From: Azonexaceae bacterium
GTDB lineage: Bacteria > Pseudomonadota > Gammaproteobacteria > Burkholderiales > Rhodocyclaceae
Length of the DNA: 56,023 bases
Direction of reading: 5' to 3'
Assembly: GCA_009469675.1 (NCBI GenBank)
Contig: SSSZ01000082.1
Location: 1-56,023 of the forward strand
The notes beneath the pieces were generated by a model. It saw nothing but the letters and a program-made list of their open reading frames with translations. It was not told where the DNA came from and searched no databases. This document shows, one piece after another, positions 1 through 8,906 of the stretch (position 1 is its first letter; each line of letters begins with the position of its first letter). The translations under genes were made by a program, and so were the position numbers.

Positions 1-39
1 ACTTGCCCGAATTGGGCGAGACTGCTCGCCCCATGGCGT

Positions 40-1597
40 GCATCGCCCCCCGGAAACGGGGGGCGTGGGTTGAAACCAGTCAATCGGCACCGCCTTGAAT
101 CGCGCCTCCCTGCATCGCCCCCCGGAAACGGGGGGCGTGGGTTGAAACTCGCCGAGAAAAACCGCAAGCTCGACGAGTTGGCGCATCGCCCCCCGGAAAC
201 GGGGGGCGTGGGTTGAAACGTGTTCGTGGAAAACAGCCCAGCTATCGTTATTCGCATCGCCCCCCGGAAACGGGGGGCGTGGGTTGAAACCCTCTGCCAC
301 TGTCGTGTTGCGGCGCGTAAATTCGCGGCATCGCCCCCCGGAAACGGGGGGCGTGGGTTGAAACCGATCCTGACCGAATCCGCACGCCAGATGGATTTCG
401 CGCATCGCCCCCCGGAAACGGGGGGCGTGGGTTGAAACAAAACCAAGGATTGACAATCCACTACAAAAACCGGAGCATCGCCCCCCGGAAACGGGGGGCG
501 TGGGTTGAAACGTTTGACCCGGATGAGTTGTCCGATATGTCGGCGCGCATCGCCCCCCGGAAACGGGGGGCGTGGGTTGAAACATTAGTCCTCGCATTCC
601 TTGTCCATCCCGGTTACACGATGCATCGCCCCCCGGAAACGGGGGGCGTGGGTTGAAACCTACGTTGATGGATGGAAGGGAACCCTCATCGGATGCATCG
701 CCCCCCGGAAACGGGGGGCGTGGGTTGAAACTTCAGGGTCCGCGAAGCCCTGGCGGCGGCCCACCGGCATCGCCCCCCGGAAACGGGGGGCGTGGGTTGA
801 AACAAGTCCATCAAGGCCAAAGAGGGCCGCGGCGCCGCGCATCGCCCCCCGGAAACGGGGGGCGTGGGTTGAAACATCACGAATGCCGCCAGGAGCGCCC
901 CGGCGGCGACGAGCATCGCCCCCCGGAAACGGGGGGCGTGGGTTGAAACGACTTCTCGGCCGCCGATTCCGGCACGGTCATTGGGCATCGCCCCCCGGAA
1001 ACGGGGGGCGTGGGTTGAAACTCCGTGGCAGCGACTCGAGCCTCCTCCAGCCGGCAGGGCATCGCCCCCCGGAAACGGGGGGCGTGGGTTGAAACTTGAC
1101 GCGCACGGCGGCACGCTGCCCGAAGACGTGGCATCGCCCCCCGGAAACGGGGGGCGTGGGTTGAAACCCCCCGATGAGGTGCATCTCAATGAGCAACCCT
1201 GAGCATCGCCCCCCGGAAACGGGGGGCGTGGGTTGAAACATGGTTTTGGCCTCAAGGCCTCCTCGAAATCTGCGCATCGCCCCCCGGAAACGGGGGGCGT
1301 GGGTTGAAACGATTGGCTGGCCGGCGCCGAGAACGCCATTTCAGGCATCGCCCCCCGGAAACGGGGGGCGTGGGTTGAAACCAAGCCCTCCAACTTGCAC
1401 GGTAACGCGCCGAGCGGCATCGCCCCCCGGAAACGGGGGGCGTGGGTTGAAACTGCGCCTGCACCTCATTCCAGCGAGCGACCTGGGCATCGCCCCCCGG
1501 AAACGGGGGGCGTGGGTTGAAACAGGGTGATCGGCGCCACGGCGTAGGTGCCGCCGGAGCGCATCGCCCCCCGGAAATGGGGGGCGTGGGTTGAAAC
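40..1597 (+). CRISPR. CRISPR array, 22 repeats, left end cut by the window
   Basis: Twenty-two direct repeats of 37 bp start at 40, 112, 183, 254, 328, 402, 475, 547, 623, 695, 767, 839, 913, 985, 1059, 1131, 1203, 1274, 1345, 1417, 1487 and 1561, with 21 complete spacers of 33-39 bp. Bases 1-39 are probably another, possibly cut, spacer. Every repeat holds a perfect 9-bp stem (CGCCCCCCG / CGGGGGGCG) closed by a GAAA tetraloop and ends in GTTGAAAC, the usual 8-nt crRNA handle of class 1 systems with this repeat type. The last repeat (1561-1597) has one C-to-T change, which marks the leader-distal end. Together with the handle this puts transcription on the + strand and the leader and cas genes left of position 1. 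A type I or III system is likely; the subtype cannot be fixed without cas genes. Confidence 0.98.
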
Positions 1598-2056
1598 TCG
1601 CAGCACCGCAATGCGGCGTGGAACCCCCACGTGGGCGTGGGTCGCATCGCTTTAAGCCTGGTCAAACTTCCTTCAAAGCCCAGCCGAAAAACTCCGGCCG
1701 GCAAACGTGACGGGTGCGGCCGCGTGTGGGAATCCCCGTTTGTTTACATGAGAGATTGACAAGGGTGTTGCAATTTTCAAGGTGCGCTCCCTGTGGTAAC
1801 GCCGTCCGTTTGGAATGCCTTTCTGTGTCCGGCTGAAAATAAAAGCCAGGGAATCGTTTGGATTCAGGCATCCTGGCGATGTCCGGCCCAGTGATCGGGC
1901 GGTGACGGCGAGTCGGTGCGCAGAGGTCGCTGCCCTTGAAAAGCCTGGGTTTGTTGCGCTGCGGGGCCAGCGCGTAGGGCGGGCCGGCGGCAGGGTTGCC
2001 AAACCTGTTAATATTGCCCTCCTACCGCCTCGCCCCAAATAACTACTCCCCCCAGC
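1598..2056. other. Array-flanking gap without a supported gene
   Basis: This stretch of 459 bases lies between the degenerate last CRISPR repeat and the MFS gene. Short open frames occur on both strands but none resembles a known protein or has a convincing start. At 1633-1650 it holds repeat-like pieces in swapped order (GGGCGTGGGT, then GCATCGC), which may be a decayed repeat junction. The right part is somewhat AT-richer and must contain the promoter of the MFS gene, but I could not place a well-spaced -35/-10 pair. Confidence 0.6.
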
Positions 2057-3265
2057 ATGCCCCCCCCGACTCCTGATCGCATGACCCGCGAGGAGCGCCG
2101 TGCCGGTGCTTCGCTTGCTTCCATCTTTGCCCTGCGCATGCTGGGGCTTTTTCTCATCCTGCCGGTGTTTTCGGTGTACGCCAAAACGCTGCCCGATGGT
2201 GGCGATTTGGCCCTGGTGGGTTTTGCCTTGGGGGCCTACGGCCTGACCCAGGCGTTCTTTCAGATTCCCTTCGGCATCGCCTCCGACCTGTGGGGGCGCA
2301 AGCGGGTGATTGCGGCGGGGCTGTTGCTTTTTGCCGCCGGCAGCTTTGTTGCGGCGGCAGCGCCGGACCTCCACTGGATCATCGTCGGCCGGGTGCTCCA
2401 GGGGGCGGGGGCGATTTCGGCGGCGGTCACGGCCCTGGCCGCCGATCTGACGCGGGAGGAGCACCGCACCAAGGTGATGGCGATGATCGGTTCTTCCATC
2501 GGCCTGGTATTCGCGCTTTCGCTGGTGGGGGCGCCGCTCCTCTACGGCTGGATCGGCATGCCGGGCTTGTTCGCCCTCACCGGCGTTCTCGCCCTGGCGG
2601 CCATCGGCGTGCTCTTCCGCGTGGTGCCGCCGGCGCCGGCCCGGCAGGGGCACGACAAGCTGCCGTTTCGGCAGGTGTTGCTCAACCCCGATCTGTTGCG
2701 GCTTAATTTCGGCATTTTCAGCCTGCACATGATGCAGATGGCCATGTTCGTCGTTCTCCCCCACGCCCTGGTGGATCAGGGCGGCCTGGCGGCGGCGGCC
2801 CATTGGCAGGTCTATCTGCCGGCAGTGCTGGTGTCCTTCGTGGTCATGGTGCCGGCCATCATTTCGGCGGAAAAGGGCGGCAAGATGAAAGCGGTGTTCT
2901 CGGGCGCCATCGTCTTGCTCGTGGCCGTCCAGGGGGGGCTGGGGTTCTTCGGCGGCGGCTTGTGGCCGCTGGCCTTCTGGCTGACGCTGTTCTTCGTCGC
3001 CTTCAACATCCTGGAGGCGACGCTGCCCTCCCTGGTGTCGCGCACCGCCCACCCGTCGGCCAAGGGTGCGGCCCTCGGGGTGTATAACACGACCCAGGCG
3101 ATCGGTCTTTTTCTCGGCGGCGCGGTGGGCGGTTACCTGGCTCAACATTTCGGCGATAATGCCGTTTTTGCCGTGTGCGGCGGCTTGGCTCTCGCCTGGC
3201 TGGCCGTGGCGGCCTCGATGAATTTCCCGCCGCGGCGCCGGACGCCGGCGGCGGCTCACACCTGA
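2057..3265 (+). CDS. MFS transporter, YajR-like
   Basis: This is a 402-residue inner-membrane protein with the twelve hydrophobic segments of the major facilitator superfamily. The loop after helix 2 carries the family signature [11 protein letters not shown] (motif A). The N-terminal stretch after the start is short and polar, then helix 1 begins. A second in-frame ATG at 2081 (MTREERRAG) is an equally good start and would shorten the protein by eight residues. The best resemblance I recognise is to YajR-type drug/sugar efflux proteins, which in betaproteobacteria are often encoded next to ssb, as here (17 bp to the ssb start). The substrate is unknown. The gene probably shares a transcript with ssb. 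Confidence 0.85.
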   Translation: MPPPTPDRMTREERRAGASLASIFALRMLGLFLILPVFSVYAKTLPDGGDLALVGFALGAYGLTQAFFQIPFGIASDLWGRKRVIAAGLLLFAAGSFVAAAAPDLHWIIVGRVLQGAGAISAAVTALAADLTREEHRTKVMAMIGSSIGLVFALSLVGAPLLYGWIGMPGLFALTGVLALAAIGVLFRVVPPAPARQGHDKLPFRQVLLNPDLLRLNFGIFSLHMMQMAMFVVLPHALVDQGGLAAAAHWQVYLPAVLVSFVVMVPAIISAEKGGKMKAVFSGAIVLLVAVQGGLGFFGGGLWPLAFWLTLFFVAFNILEATLPSLVSRTAHPSAKGAALGVYNTTQAIGLFLGGAVGGYLAQHFGDNAVFAVCGGLALAWLAVAASMNFPPRRRTPAAAHT

Positions 3266-3281
3266 AGGGGAGACTCCATCC

Positions 3282-3728
3282 ATGGCCTCAGTCAATAAAG
3301 TCATTCTCGTCGGCAATCTGGGTGCCGACCCGGAAACCCGCTATACCGCCAGCGGCGATCCGATCTGCAACATCCGCCTGGCCACCACCGAAAGCTGGAA
3401 GGACAAAACCACCGGTGAAAAGCGCGAATTGACCGAATGGCACCGCGTCGTCTTCTACCGCAAGCTGGCGGAAATCGCCGGGCAGTACCTGAAAAAGGGT
3501 TCCCAGGTCTATCTCGAAGGCCGCATCAAGACCCGCAAGTGGCAGGACAAGGAAGGCCAGGACCGCTACACCACCGAAATCGAAGCCACCGAAATGCAGA
3601 TGCTAGGCAGCCGCCAAGGCATGGGCGCCCCGGCCGCCGACAGCGAGCCGACCGACTACGCGCCGGCGCCGCGCAAGGATAAGCCCAAGCCGTCCTTCGA
3701 CGATCTGGGCGACGACATCCCCTTCTGA
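3282..3728 (+). CDS. ssb: Single-stranded DNA-binding protein
   Basis: SSB coats single-stranded DNA in replication, recombination and repair. The 148-residue product has an N-terminal OB-fold (about residues 1-108) beginning [20 protein letters not shown], a low-complexity linker rich in Pro, Ala and Lys, and the acidic tail DDIPF at the C-terminus. That tail is the docking site for partner proteins such as exonuclease I and PriA in the family. Length and both ends match a complete bacterial SSB. A GGGGAGA ribosome-binding site lies about ten bases before the ATG. The gene follows the MFS gene closely and is followed by a strong intrinsic terminator at 3809-3837. Confidence 0.98.
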   Translation: MASVNKVILVGNLGADPETRYTASGDPICNIRLATTESWKDKTTGEKRELTEWHRVVFYRKLAEIAGQYLKKGSQVYLEGRIKTRKWQDKEGQDRYTTEIEATEMQMLGSRQGMGAPAADSEPTDYAPAPRKDKPKPSFDDLGDDIPF

Positions 3729-3808
3729 GGCGCCGGGGCCTCGGGCGCCGGCGTTCTGGTCAGCCCCGGTTACCGCCGCTCAAAGCGCTGTCTGTCGCGC
3801 TCATCCAG

Positions 3809-3837
3809 CCGGCCCTGCGGGGCCGGTTTTGTTTTTT
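3809..3837 (+). terminator. Rho-independent terminator after ssb
   Basis: A perfect 7-bp stem, CCGGCCC (3809-3815) with GGGCCGG (3820-3826), has a TGCG loop and is followed by TTTTGTTTTTT. It closes the MFS-ssb transcription unit on the + strand. Confidence 0.92.
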
Positions 3838-3848
3838 GCGGCGTCAAC

Positions 3849-3873
3849 GAAAAACGGCCTCCGGAGAGGCCGT
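3849..3873 (-). terminator. Rho-independent terminator of the iron operon
   Basis: Read on the reverse strand, an 8-bp perfect stem (ACGGCCTC at 3854-3861 with GAGGCCGT at 3866-3873, 4-base loop) is followed by five T residues (the A-run 3850-3854). It lies 26 bp past the stop of the outer-membrane-like gene. Confidence 0.9.
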
Positions 3874-3898
3874 TGGCACGATCCGGCGGGCCGCCGGG

Positions 3899-4633
3899 TC
3901 AGAATTCGTATTCGAGCTGAAAGCGCAGGCCGTGGTCGGGGGCAGCTTTGGAGACGCCCACCAGCCAGGCGGCGTTGTACTTGAACGCCTGCTTGTTGCC
4001 GAGGGGGATTTTGCCGAAGACCGCCGGGCCGACGCGGTGTTCTTGTTCGTCGTGGGGCGCCCAGTGGTTCCATTTGCCGGTTTCGCCAAAGCCCTGGAGG
4101 CCGAATTCGAACTGGGGCAGCCAGCGGTACTTGGCCTGCCACTGGTAGAGGAAGCGGGTGTCGTTCGGCTCCTCGGCCTTGTAATTGCGCTCGAAAAGCA
4201 GGTTGGCGTTGAGCTGGATTTTGCCGAATTCGGTCTGGAAGAGGGGGCCCCACTTCACTTCCCAGCCTTCGGCGTGGTTGCGGGGGCGTTCGATCTCAAG
4301 CAGGAAGCCGATATCCACCGGGTACTTGCCGGTTTCGGTGAGCTGGAACTTGTTTTCCCATTCGATGGCGTCGTATTTGGTGCCTTCGTTGTTTTCCTTC
4401 TTGTACTTGAGGTAGGCCTCGGTAAACCACCATTCCTTCACACCCCAGCCGAAACCGATGCTGGCGGCGGATTCCCGCGGGTCGTCGCCCTTTTTGGCGG
4501 TACCCGCCTTGATGTCGATTTCCCGTTCGCCGTATTCGACGGTGGGGGTGAAAATGTAGTCGGCGGGGCCGGCGGCGGCGATCAGGGGGGCCGAGAGCAG
4601 CCCTGCGGCCAGGAGCGGCGCATAACGTTTCAT
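3899..4633 (-). CDS. Putative outer-membrane beta-barrel protein of the iron operon
   Basis: The 244-residue product starts with a clear signal peptide (MKRYAPLLAAGLLSAPLIAAA, cleavage near residue 21). The rest consists of alternating polar/aromatic stretches typical of amphipathic beta-strands and ends in ...LEYEF. A terminal phenylalanine with alternating hydrophobic residues is the usual BAM recognition signal of outer-membrane proteins. I do not recognise the family by name. The gene is last in a three-gene reverse-strand operon after the cupredoxin and the Ftr1 permease (10 bp from the permease stop) and is followed by a terminator. A role as outer-membrane route or sensor for iron is inferred from context only. 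Confidence 0.72.
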   Translation of the reverse strand: MKRYAPLLAAGLLSAPLIAAAGPADYIFTPTVEYGEREIDIKAGTAKKGDDPRESAASIGFGWGVKEWWFTEAYLKYKKENNEGTKYDAIEWENKFQLTETGKYPVDIGFLLEIERPRNHAEGWEVKWGPLFQTEFGKIQLNANLLFERNYKAEEPNDTRFLYQWQAKYRWLPQFEFGLQGFGETGKWNHWAPHDEQEHRVGPAVFGKIPLGNKQAFKYNAAWLVGVSKAAPDHGLRFQLEYEF

Positions 4634-4643
4634 GGAGTAGCTT

Positions 4644-5468
4644 TCAGGCGGTTCGGGGAATCTGGGGCTGGAGGCGGCAAAGCCGCATGCCGATCAGGAT
4701 GAGGATCAGAGTGGCGGCGTAGAAGACGACCTGGATGCCCGAGGGCATGGCTTCATAGCCGATCAGAGTGTGGAGGAAGCGGCCCAGGGCCGAGGTGTTG
4801 GCCAGCAGCCAGGAACTGTCCCAGAGCGGGCTGGCCAGGCTGGGCAGGAGATCGGCCTGGACGAGGAAGCGGGCCATCTGGCTGGCCATGGCGGCGGCGA
4901 GAAGGAGGATAAGGCCGCTGGTGGCGGCAAAAAACCAGCGGGCGGGAATGCGCAGGAAGCCGGCGTAGAGGGCGTAACCCGCCGCCGCGCCGGTGGCGAG
5001 GCCGATGGCGCCGCCGCTGATGACGGTGGCGAAGGTTTCTTCGCCGCCGGTCAGGAGTCCGTAGAGGAAGAGCGAGGTTTCGGCGCCTTCCCGCAGGATG
5101 GCCAGGGCGATGACCACGGCGAGGGCCGACATTGCGCGGCCGCCTTCGGCGACGTCCTTGCCCAGTTGGCGGGCGTCGCGGGCGAGCTGCATGCCGTGGC
5201 GGGCCATCCAGATGTTGTGCCAGGCGAGCATCACGGCGGCCAGGCCGAGGATGCCGGCGTTGAACAGTTCCTGGCCGGTGCCTTCGGCCAGTTCGGCGAT
5301 CCATTCGGTGAGCGAGGCGACCACCAGTGAGCCGGCGATGCCGGCGGCGATGCCGGCGGCCAGCCAGCGGTTGCGTCCGGGCAGGGCCTGGGTGGCGGCG
5401 GCGATGATGCCGATGATGAGCGCCGCTTCAAGGGTTTCGCGAAAGACGATGATGGCCGAACCGAGCAT
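4644..5468 (-). CDS. Ftr1/EfeU-type high-affinity iron permease
   Basis: This 274-residue inner-membrane protein belongs to the Ftr1/EfeU iron permease family. It has about seven hydrophobic helices and both REXXE iron-binding motifs of the family: RETLE at residues 10-14 in helix 1 and REGAE at 126-130. I start it at the ATG at 5468 because residue 1 then directly precedes helix 1 (MLGSAIIVFRETLEA); upstream in-frame sequence is not membrane-like. The gene begins 5 bp after the cupredoxin stop and 10 bp before the outer-membrane-like gene. Such permeases move ferric iron after periplasmic oxidation or hand-over. No EfeB peroxidase or EfeO M75 domain is encoded here, so the set resembles a reduced FtrABC-like system. 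Confidence 0.9.
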   Translation of the reverse strand: MLGSAIIVFRETLEAALIIGIIAAATQALPGRNRWLAAGIAAGIAGSLVVASLTEWIAELAEGTGQELFNAGILGLAAVMLAWHNIWMARHGMQLARDARQLGKDVAEGGRAMSALAVVIALAILREGAETSLFLYGLLTGGEETFATVISGGAIGLATGAAAGYALYAGFLRIPARWFFAATSGLILLLAAAMASQMARFLVQADLLPSLASPLWDSSWLLANTSALGRFLHTLIGYEAMPSGIQVVFYAATLILILIGMRLCRLQPQIPRTA

Positions 5469-5473
5469 GGCGC

Positions 5474-5806
5474 TTACTCGGCGATGAGGGCGCCACGCGC
5501 CGTCTTTTCGTTGAATTCGCCAAAGAAGGGATAGCGTCCCGGGGCCAGGGGGCCGACGTAGATATTGGCCTTGGCGCCGCCGGGAATGACCTTTTCCCGG
5601 TTGAGTTCGTGGCTTTCGAATTCTTCCGGGGTCGAATCCTGGTTGTGGACGACCAGCTTGATCTTCTGCCCGGCCGGAACGCGCAGTTCGGCGGGTTCGA
5701 AGCGGTGGTTGCGGATGACCAGGGCGAATTCGGTGTCGGCGGCCCACAGGCTCAGGGGCAAGGCCAGGGCCAGCAGGGCGAGGGGGAGTCGGGCAAGGGT
5801 TTTCAT
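5474..5806 (-). CDS. Periplasmic cupredoxin-like protein of the iron operon
   Basis: The 110-residue protein has a signal peptide (MKTLARLPLALLALALPLSLWA) and a single cupredoxin domain of the kind found in EfeO N-termini and FtrB. Recognisable strands include FALVIRNHRFEPAELRVPAG and VGPLAPGRYPFFGEF. The Cys and Met that bind type-1 copper in plastocyanins are absent (GRYPFFGEFN instead of a C-x2-4-H motif), so an electron-transfer copper site of the classical kind is unlikely; iron hand-over or copper binding through other ligands is possible. I chose the ATG at 5806; an in-frame TTG three codons upstream is less likely. It is the first gene of the operon and sits directly under the predicted promoter. 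Confidence 0.85.
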   Translation of the reverse strand: MKTLARLPLALLALALPLSLWAADTEFALVIRNHRFEPAELRVPAGQKIKLVVHNQDSTPEEFESHELNREKVIPGGAKANIYVGPLAPGRYPFFGEFNEKTARGALIAE

Positions 5807-5813
5807 GGGCGCC

Positions 5814-5843
5814 AATAATAATTATTCGTATTTGCATTGTCAA
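5814..5843 (-). promoter_or_regulatory. Promoter of the iron operon overlapped by a Fur-like palindrome
   Basis: On the reverse strand a consensus -35 TTGACA (5838-5843), a 17-bp spacer and -10 TATTAT (5815-5820) precede the cupredoxin gene. A perfect 6-1-6 inverted repeat AATAAT-A-ATTATT (5814-5826) covers the -10, and degenerate NNTATT/NNCATT hexamers continue to 5838. This hexamer array resembles a Fur box, which fits an iron uptake operon shut off by Fe(II)-Fur. The expected transcription start is near 5808, only about two bases before the ATG. Confidence 0.72.
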
Positions 5844-5977
5844 ATAGCTCCGACGGGCCGACCGTCCCGGCGGCCCTGCCGGACTCCCGGGATGGGGGCC
5901 TTTGCGGGTAGAATCCCAAAAGCAGGAACCCGCTCCGGCGGAAACGCTTTGCGTGCCACCATTCCAAGAGGCTATCC

Positions 5978-6826
5978 ATGTCCAGCCCCATCACCTTCAA
6001 GATTCTCGAAGACATCGCCAAGGACTTGTCCGGCAGCGAGGTTACCTTCCCCACCTTCCTGGACATCACCTTCCAGGTCCGGACCGCCCTGCAGAACCCC
6101 AACCTGTCGATCGAACAGTTGGCCAAGCTGGTGGGGGCCGAACCCCTGATGAGCGCCAAGATCATCCGCATGGCCAATTCGGTGGCCCTCAACCCCTCGG
6201 GGCGCGAGATCGCCGACGTCAAGAGCGCCATCGTCCGGGTCGGCATGGAGGCGGTGCGCACCGTTTCCTTTGCCGTGGCCATGGAACAGTTGCTCAAGTC
6301 GAAGCAGATGAAGGCTTTCGAGGAAATCTCCCACCGCCTCTGGGAGCACACCGCCCATGTCGCCGCCCTGTGCCGGGTGCTGGCCCGCAAGCGTGCCCGC
6401 ATCAACGGCGACGAGGCGATGTTCGCCGGCCTGGTGCACGACATCGGTGTCTTCTACCTGATGTCCCGGGCCGCCAATTTTCCTGAACTGGTCGCCGACA
6501 AGGTCGAACTGCACAACCTCCTGGTGGGTTGGCACGACAACATCGGCCACGCCCTGCTTTCCGCCCTGGGCCAGCCCGAGAGCATCGTGCTGGCGGTACA
6601 GGAACACGAAATGGATCGCGAGGTAGCGGAGATCAAGACCTTGTCCGATGTCCTCTACGTCGCCAACAAGATCGCCAACCGCTCGAGCAGCTGGCGCGAT
6701 CCCGAAGTCGATGCCCAGGTCGACACGTCGATGCTCGATGCCATTTTCGACGCCGAGACCCTGGCCGAGATCATCGACGAGTCGGAAGAAGAAGTGCAAT
6801 CCCTGAAGACCGCCCTGGGCGGTTGA
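5978..6826 (+). CDS. HDOD-domain signalling protein
   Basis: The 282-residue soluble protein is almost entirely one HDOD domain, a metal-free or partly conserved relative of HD phosphohydrolases used as a protein-interaction module. The N-terminal helical part (about residues 15-130) carries the LVGAEPLMSAKIIRMANS stretch typical of HDOD, and the HD-like motif GLVHDIG lies near residue 150. An AAGAGG ribosome-binding site lies eight bases before the ATG. No receiver or output domain is attached. Divergent from the iron operon; the next gene is kup. The function is regulatory by family and not further defined. Confidence 0.88.
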   Translation: MSSPITFKILEDIAKDLSGSEVTFPTFLDITFQVRTALQNPNLSIEQLAKLVGAEPLMSAKIIRMANSVALNPSGREIADVKSAIVRVGMEAVRTVSFAVAMEQLLKSKQMKAFEEISHRLWEHTAHVAALCRVLARKRARINGDEAMFAGLVHDIGVFYLMSRAANFPELVADKVELHNLLVGWHDNIGHALLSALGQPESIVLAVQEHEMDREVAEIKTLSDVLYVANKIANRSSSWRDPEVDAQVDTSMLDAIFDAETLAEIIDESEEEVQSLKTALGG

Positions 6827-7001
6827 CCGGCCGGCTTGTAAGGGCCTGGGCAGCTAGGGGGCGCACAATCAGACCTTCCGACCGGGCGTCCGGCCCGGCC
6901 GCCGGGCGAAATTCGGGGAACCGTGCGGTGTCGATACGATGCCCCGCGGATAGGCAGCAGGAGCGGTTGCCGGTCAAGACCGCCAAACACAAGGGAATCG
7001 C

Positions 7002-8894
7002 ATGAGTCATCACGATCTGGCCGGTGAGGTTTCGGGCAAGCGCCTGGCTGTCCTCTCCCTGGCCGCGCTGGGCGTCGTTTATGGCGACATCGGCACTAGC
7101 CCACTCTACGCGGTGAAGGAAGTCTTTGCCGGCAACCACCCGATCCCCGTCACCGACGCCAACATCTTCGGCAGCCTGTCGCTCTTCTTCTGGGCGTTGT
7201 TGATCGTCGTTTCGGTCAAGTACGTGATGTTCATCATGCGCGCCGACAACCGGGGCGAAGGCGGCATCATGGCGCTCATCGCCCTGGCGCTCCACGACGT
7301 CCAGAGCAAACCGCGTCAAGCCAAGGCCGTGATGATCGTCGGCATCCTCGGCGCCGCCATGTTCTACGGCGACGGCATGGTGACGCCGGCCATTTCCGTC
7401 CTCTCGGCGGTCGAGGGGCTGGAGATCGCCACGCCGGCTTTGAAGCCCTTCGTCATTCCCATCACCATGGTGGTGCTCTTCATCCTCTTCTTCGTCCAGC
7501 GTCACGGCACGGCCAAGGTCGGCATCGCCTTCGGCCCGATCATGCTCGTCTGGTTCACTACCCTGAGCCTCCTCGGCATCTATAACATCGCCGGCAATCT
7601 GGCGGTGCTGAAGGCACTCAATCCCCTCTACGGCATCGAGTTTCTCTTCGCCAACAAGGCCATGGCCCTGGTCGCCATGGGTAACGTGGTGCTGGCGGTG
7701 ACCGGCGCCGAGGCCCTCTACGCCGACATGGGCCATTTCGGGCGCAAACCGATTTCCCGGGCCTGGTTCGGTTTCGTCCTGCCCGCCCTGGTGCTCAACT
7801 ATTTTGGCCAGGGCGCTCTGATCCTGGCCAATCCGGACGCGGCCCAGAATCCCTTCTTCCTTTCCGCCCCCGACTGGGCGCTCTATCCCCTGGTCGGCCT
7901 GGCCACGGTGGCAACGGTCATCGCTTCCCAGGCGGTGATCTCGGGGGCCTTCTCGGTGACCCGGCAGGCCATGCAGCTCGGCTTCGCGCCGCGCATGGAG
8001 GTGCAGCACACTTCCGAGAAGGAGCAGGGCCAGATCTACCTGCCGGCGGTTAATTGGGGCCTCATGGTGGCGGTGATGATCCTGGTGCTGGGCTTCAAGT
8101 CGTCGAACAATCTGGCGGCGGCCTACGGCATTGCGGTGACCGGCGACATGGTCATCACCTCTATCCTCGCCACGGTCGTCGTGGCGCGGGCCTGGGGCTG
8201 GGGCTGGGGGCGGGCGAGCGCGCTCTTCGCCTGCTTCCTCGCCGTCGAACTGGTCTTCCTCGCCGCCAACATCCTCAAGATTCCCGACGGGGGCTGGTTC
8301 CCCCTGGTCGCCGGGATGGCGGTGTTCATCCTGATGACCACCTGGAAGCGCGGCCGCCAGCTTCTTTCGGACCGCCTCAAGGGCGAGCGCCTGGAACTCA
8401 TGCCCTTCATCGAGTCCTTGTCGATGTCGATGCCGACCCGGGTGCCGGGCACCTCGGTCTTCCTCAACGCCGACCCCAAGGGCGTTCCCCACGCTCTGCT
8501 CCACAACCTGATGCACAACAAGGTACTGCACGAGCGGGTGGTGCTGGTTTCGGTGCAGTTCTTCGACGTCCCCTACGTGCCCGATATCGACCGGGTCGAG
8601 GTCAAGAAACTCAAGGAAAATTTCTGGAGCGTTGTCGTCCAGTACGGCTTCAAGGACGAACCCGACATCCCGCGGGCCATGGAGTTGTGCGCCGAGGCGG
8701 GGCTGGAGTGCTCGGCCCTCGACACCTCCTACTTCATCGGCCGCGAAACGCTGATTCCCCGGCTCGGCTCGGACATGGCCTATTGGCGCGAGAAGATTTT
8801 CGTCGCCATGTTCCGGAACGGCGGATCGGCCACCGCCTTCTTCCAGATTCCCTCCAACCGGGTGGTCGAACTCGGCACCCAGGTCGTCCTCTGA
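7002..8894 (+). CDS. kup: Kup potassium transporter
   Basis: Kup imports K+ by proton symport across the inner membrane. The 630-residue length, the N-terminal signature LGVVYGDIGTSPLYAVKEVF (helix 1), about twelve hydrophobic helices up to residue 430, and a hydrophilic C-terminal domain of about 180 residues ending ...RVVELGTQVVL all match the HAK/KUP/KT family. AAGGGA precedes the ATG at 7002. The 175-bp region after the HDOD gene has no obvious terminator, so the two may be co-transcribed. It is convergent with rfaE2, only 12 bp away. Confidence 0.97.
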   Translation: MSHHDLAGEVSGKRLAVLSLAALGVVYGDIGTSPLYAVKEVFAGNHPIPVTDANIFGSLSLFFWALLIVVSVKYVMFIMRADNRGEGGIMALIALALHDVQSKPRQAKAVMIVGILGAAMFYGDGMVTPAISVLSAVEGLEIATPALKPFVIPITMVVLFILFFVQRHGTAKVGIAFGPIMLVWFTTLSLLGIYNIAGNLAVLKALNPLYGIEFLFANKAMALVAMGNVVLAVTGAEALYADMGHFGRKPISRAWFGFVLPALVLNYFGQGALILANPDAAQNPFFLSAPDWALYPLVGLATVATVIASQAVISGAFSVTRQAMQLGFAPRMEVQHTSEKEQGQIYLPAVNWGLMVAVMILVLGFKSSNNLAAAYGIAVTGDMVITSILATVVVARAWGWGWGRASALFACFLAVELVFLAANILKIPDGGWFPLVAGMAVFILMTTWKRGRQLLSDRLKGERLELMPFIESLSMSMPTRVPGTSVFLNADPKGVPHALLHNLMHNKVLHERVVLVSVQFFDVPYVPDIDRVEVKKLKENFWSVVVQYGFKDEPDIPRAMELCAEAGLECSALDTSYFIGRETLIPRLGSDMAYWREKIFVAMFRNGGSATAFFQIPSNRVVELGTQVVL

Positions 8895-8906
8895 CCGCCT
8901 GGGCGC

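Noticed and set aside
220-1704. Several open frames on both strands across the CRISPR array with repeated peptide units
   Set aside because: They are translations of the repeats themselves (period 69-76 bases) and have no ribosome-binding sites.
1996-2014. TTGCCA and TAATAT as promoter of the MFS gene
   Set aside because: Only 7 bp apart, far from the 16-18 bp needed.
1815-2042. Short + strand frame between the array and the MFS gene
   Set aside because: No family resemblance, no ribosome-binding site, ends just before the MFS start; treated as non-coding.
1673-3316. Long reverse-strand open frame opposite the MFS gene
   Set aside because: Low-complexity His/Arg/Gly composition typical of antisense frames in GC-rich genes; the + strand encodes a clear MFS protein.
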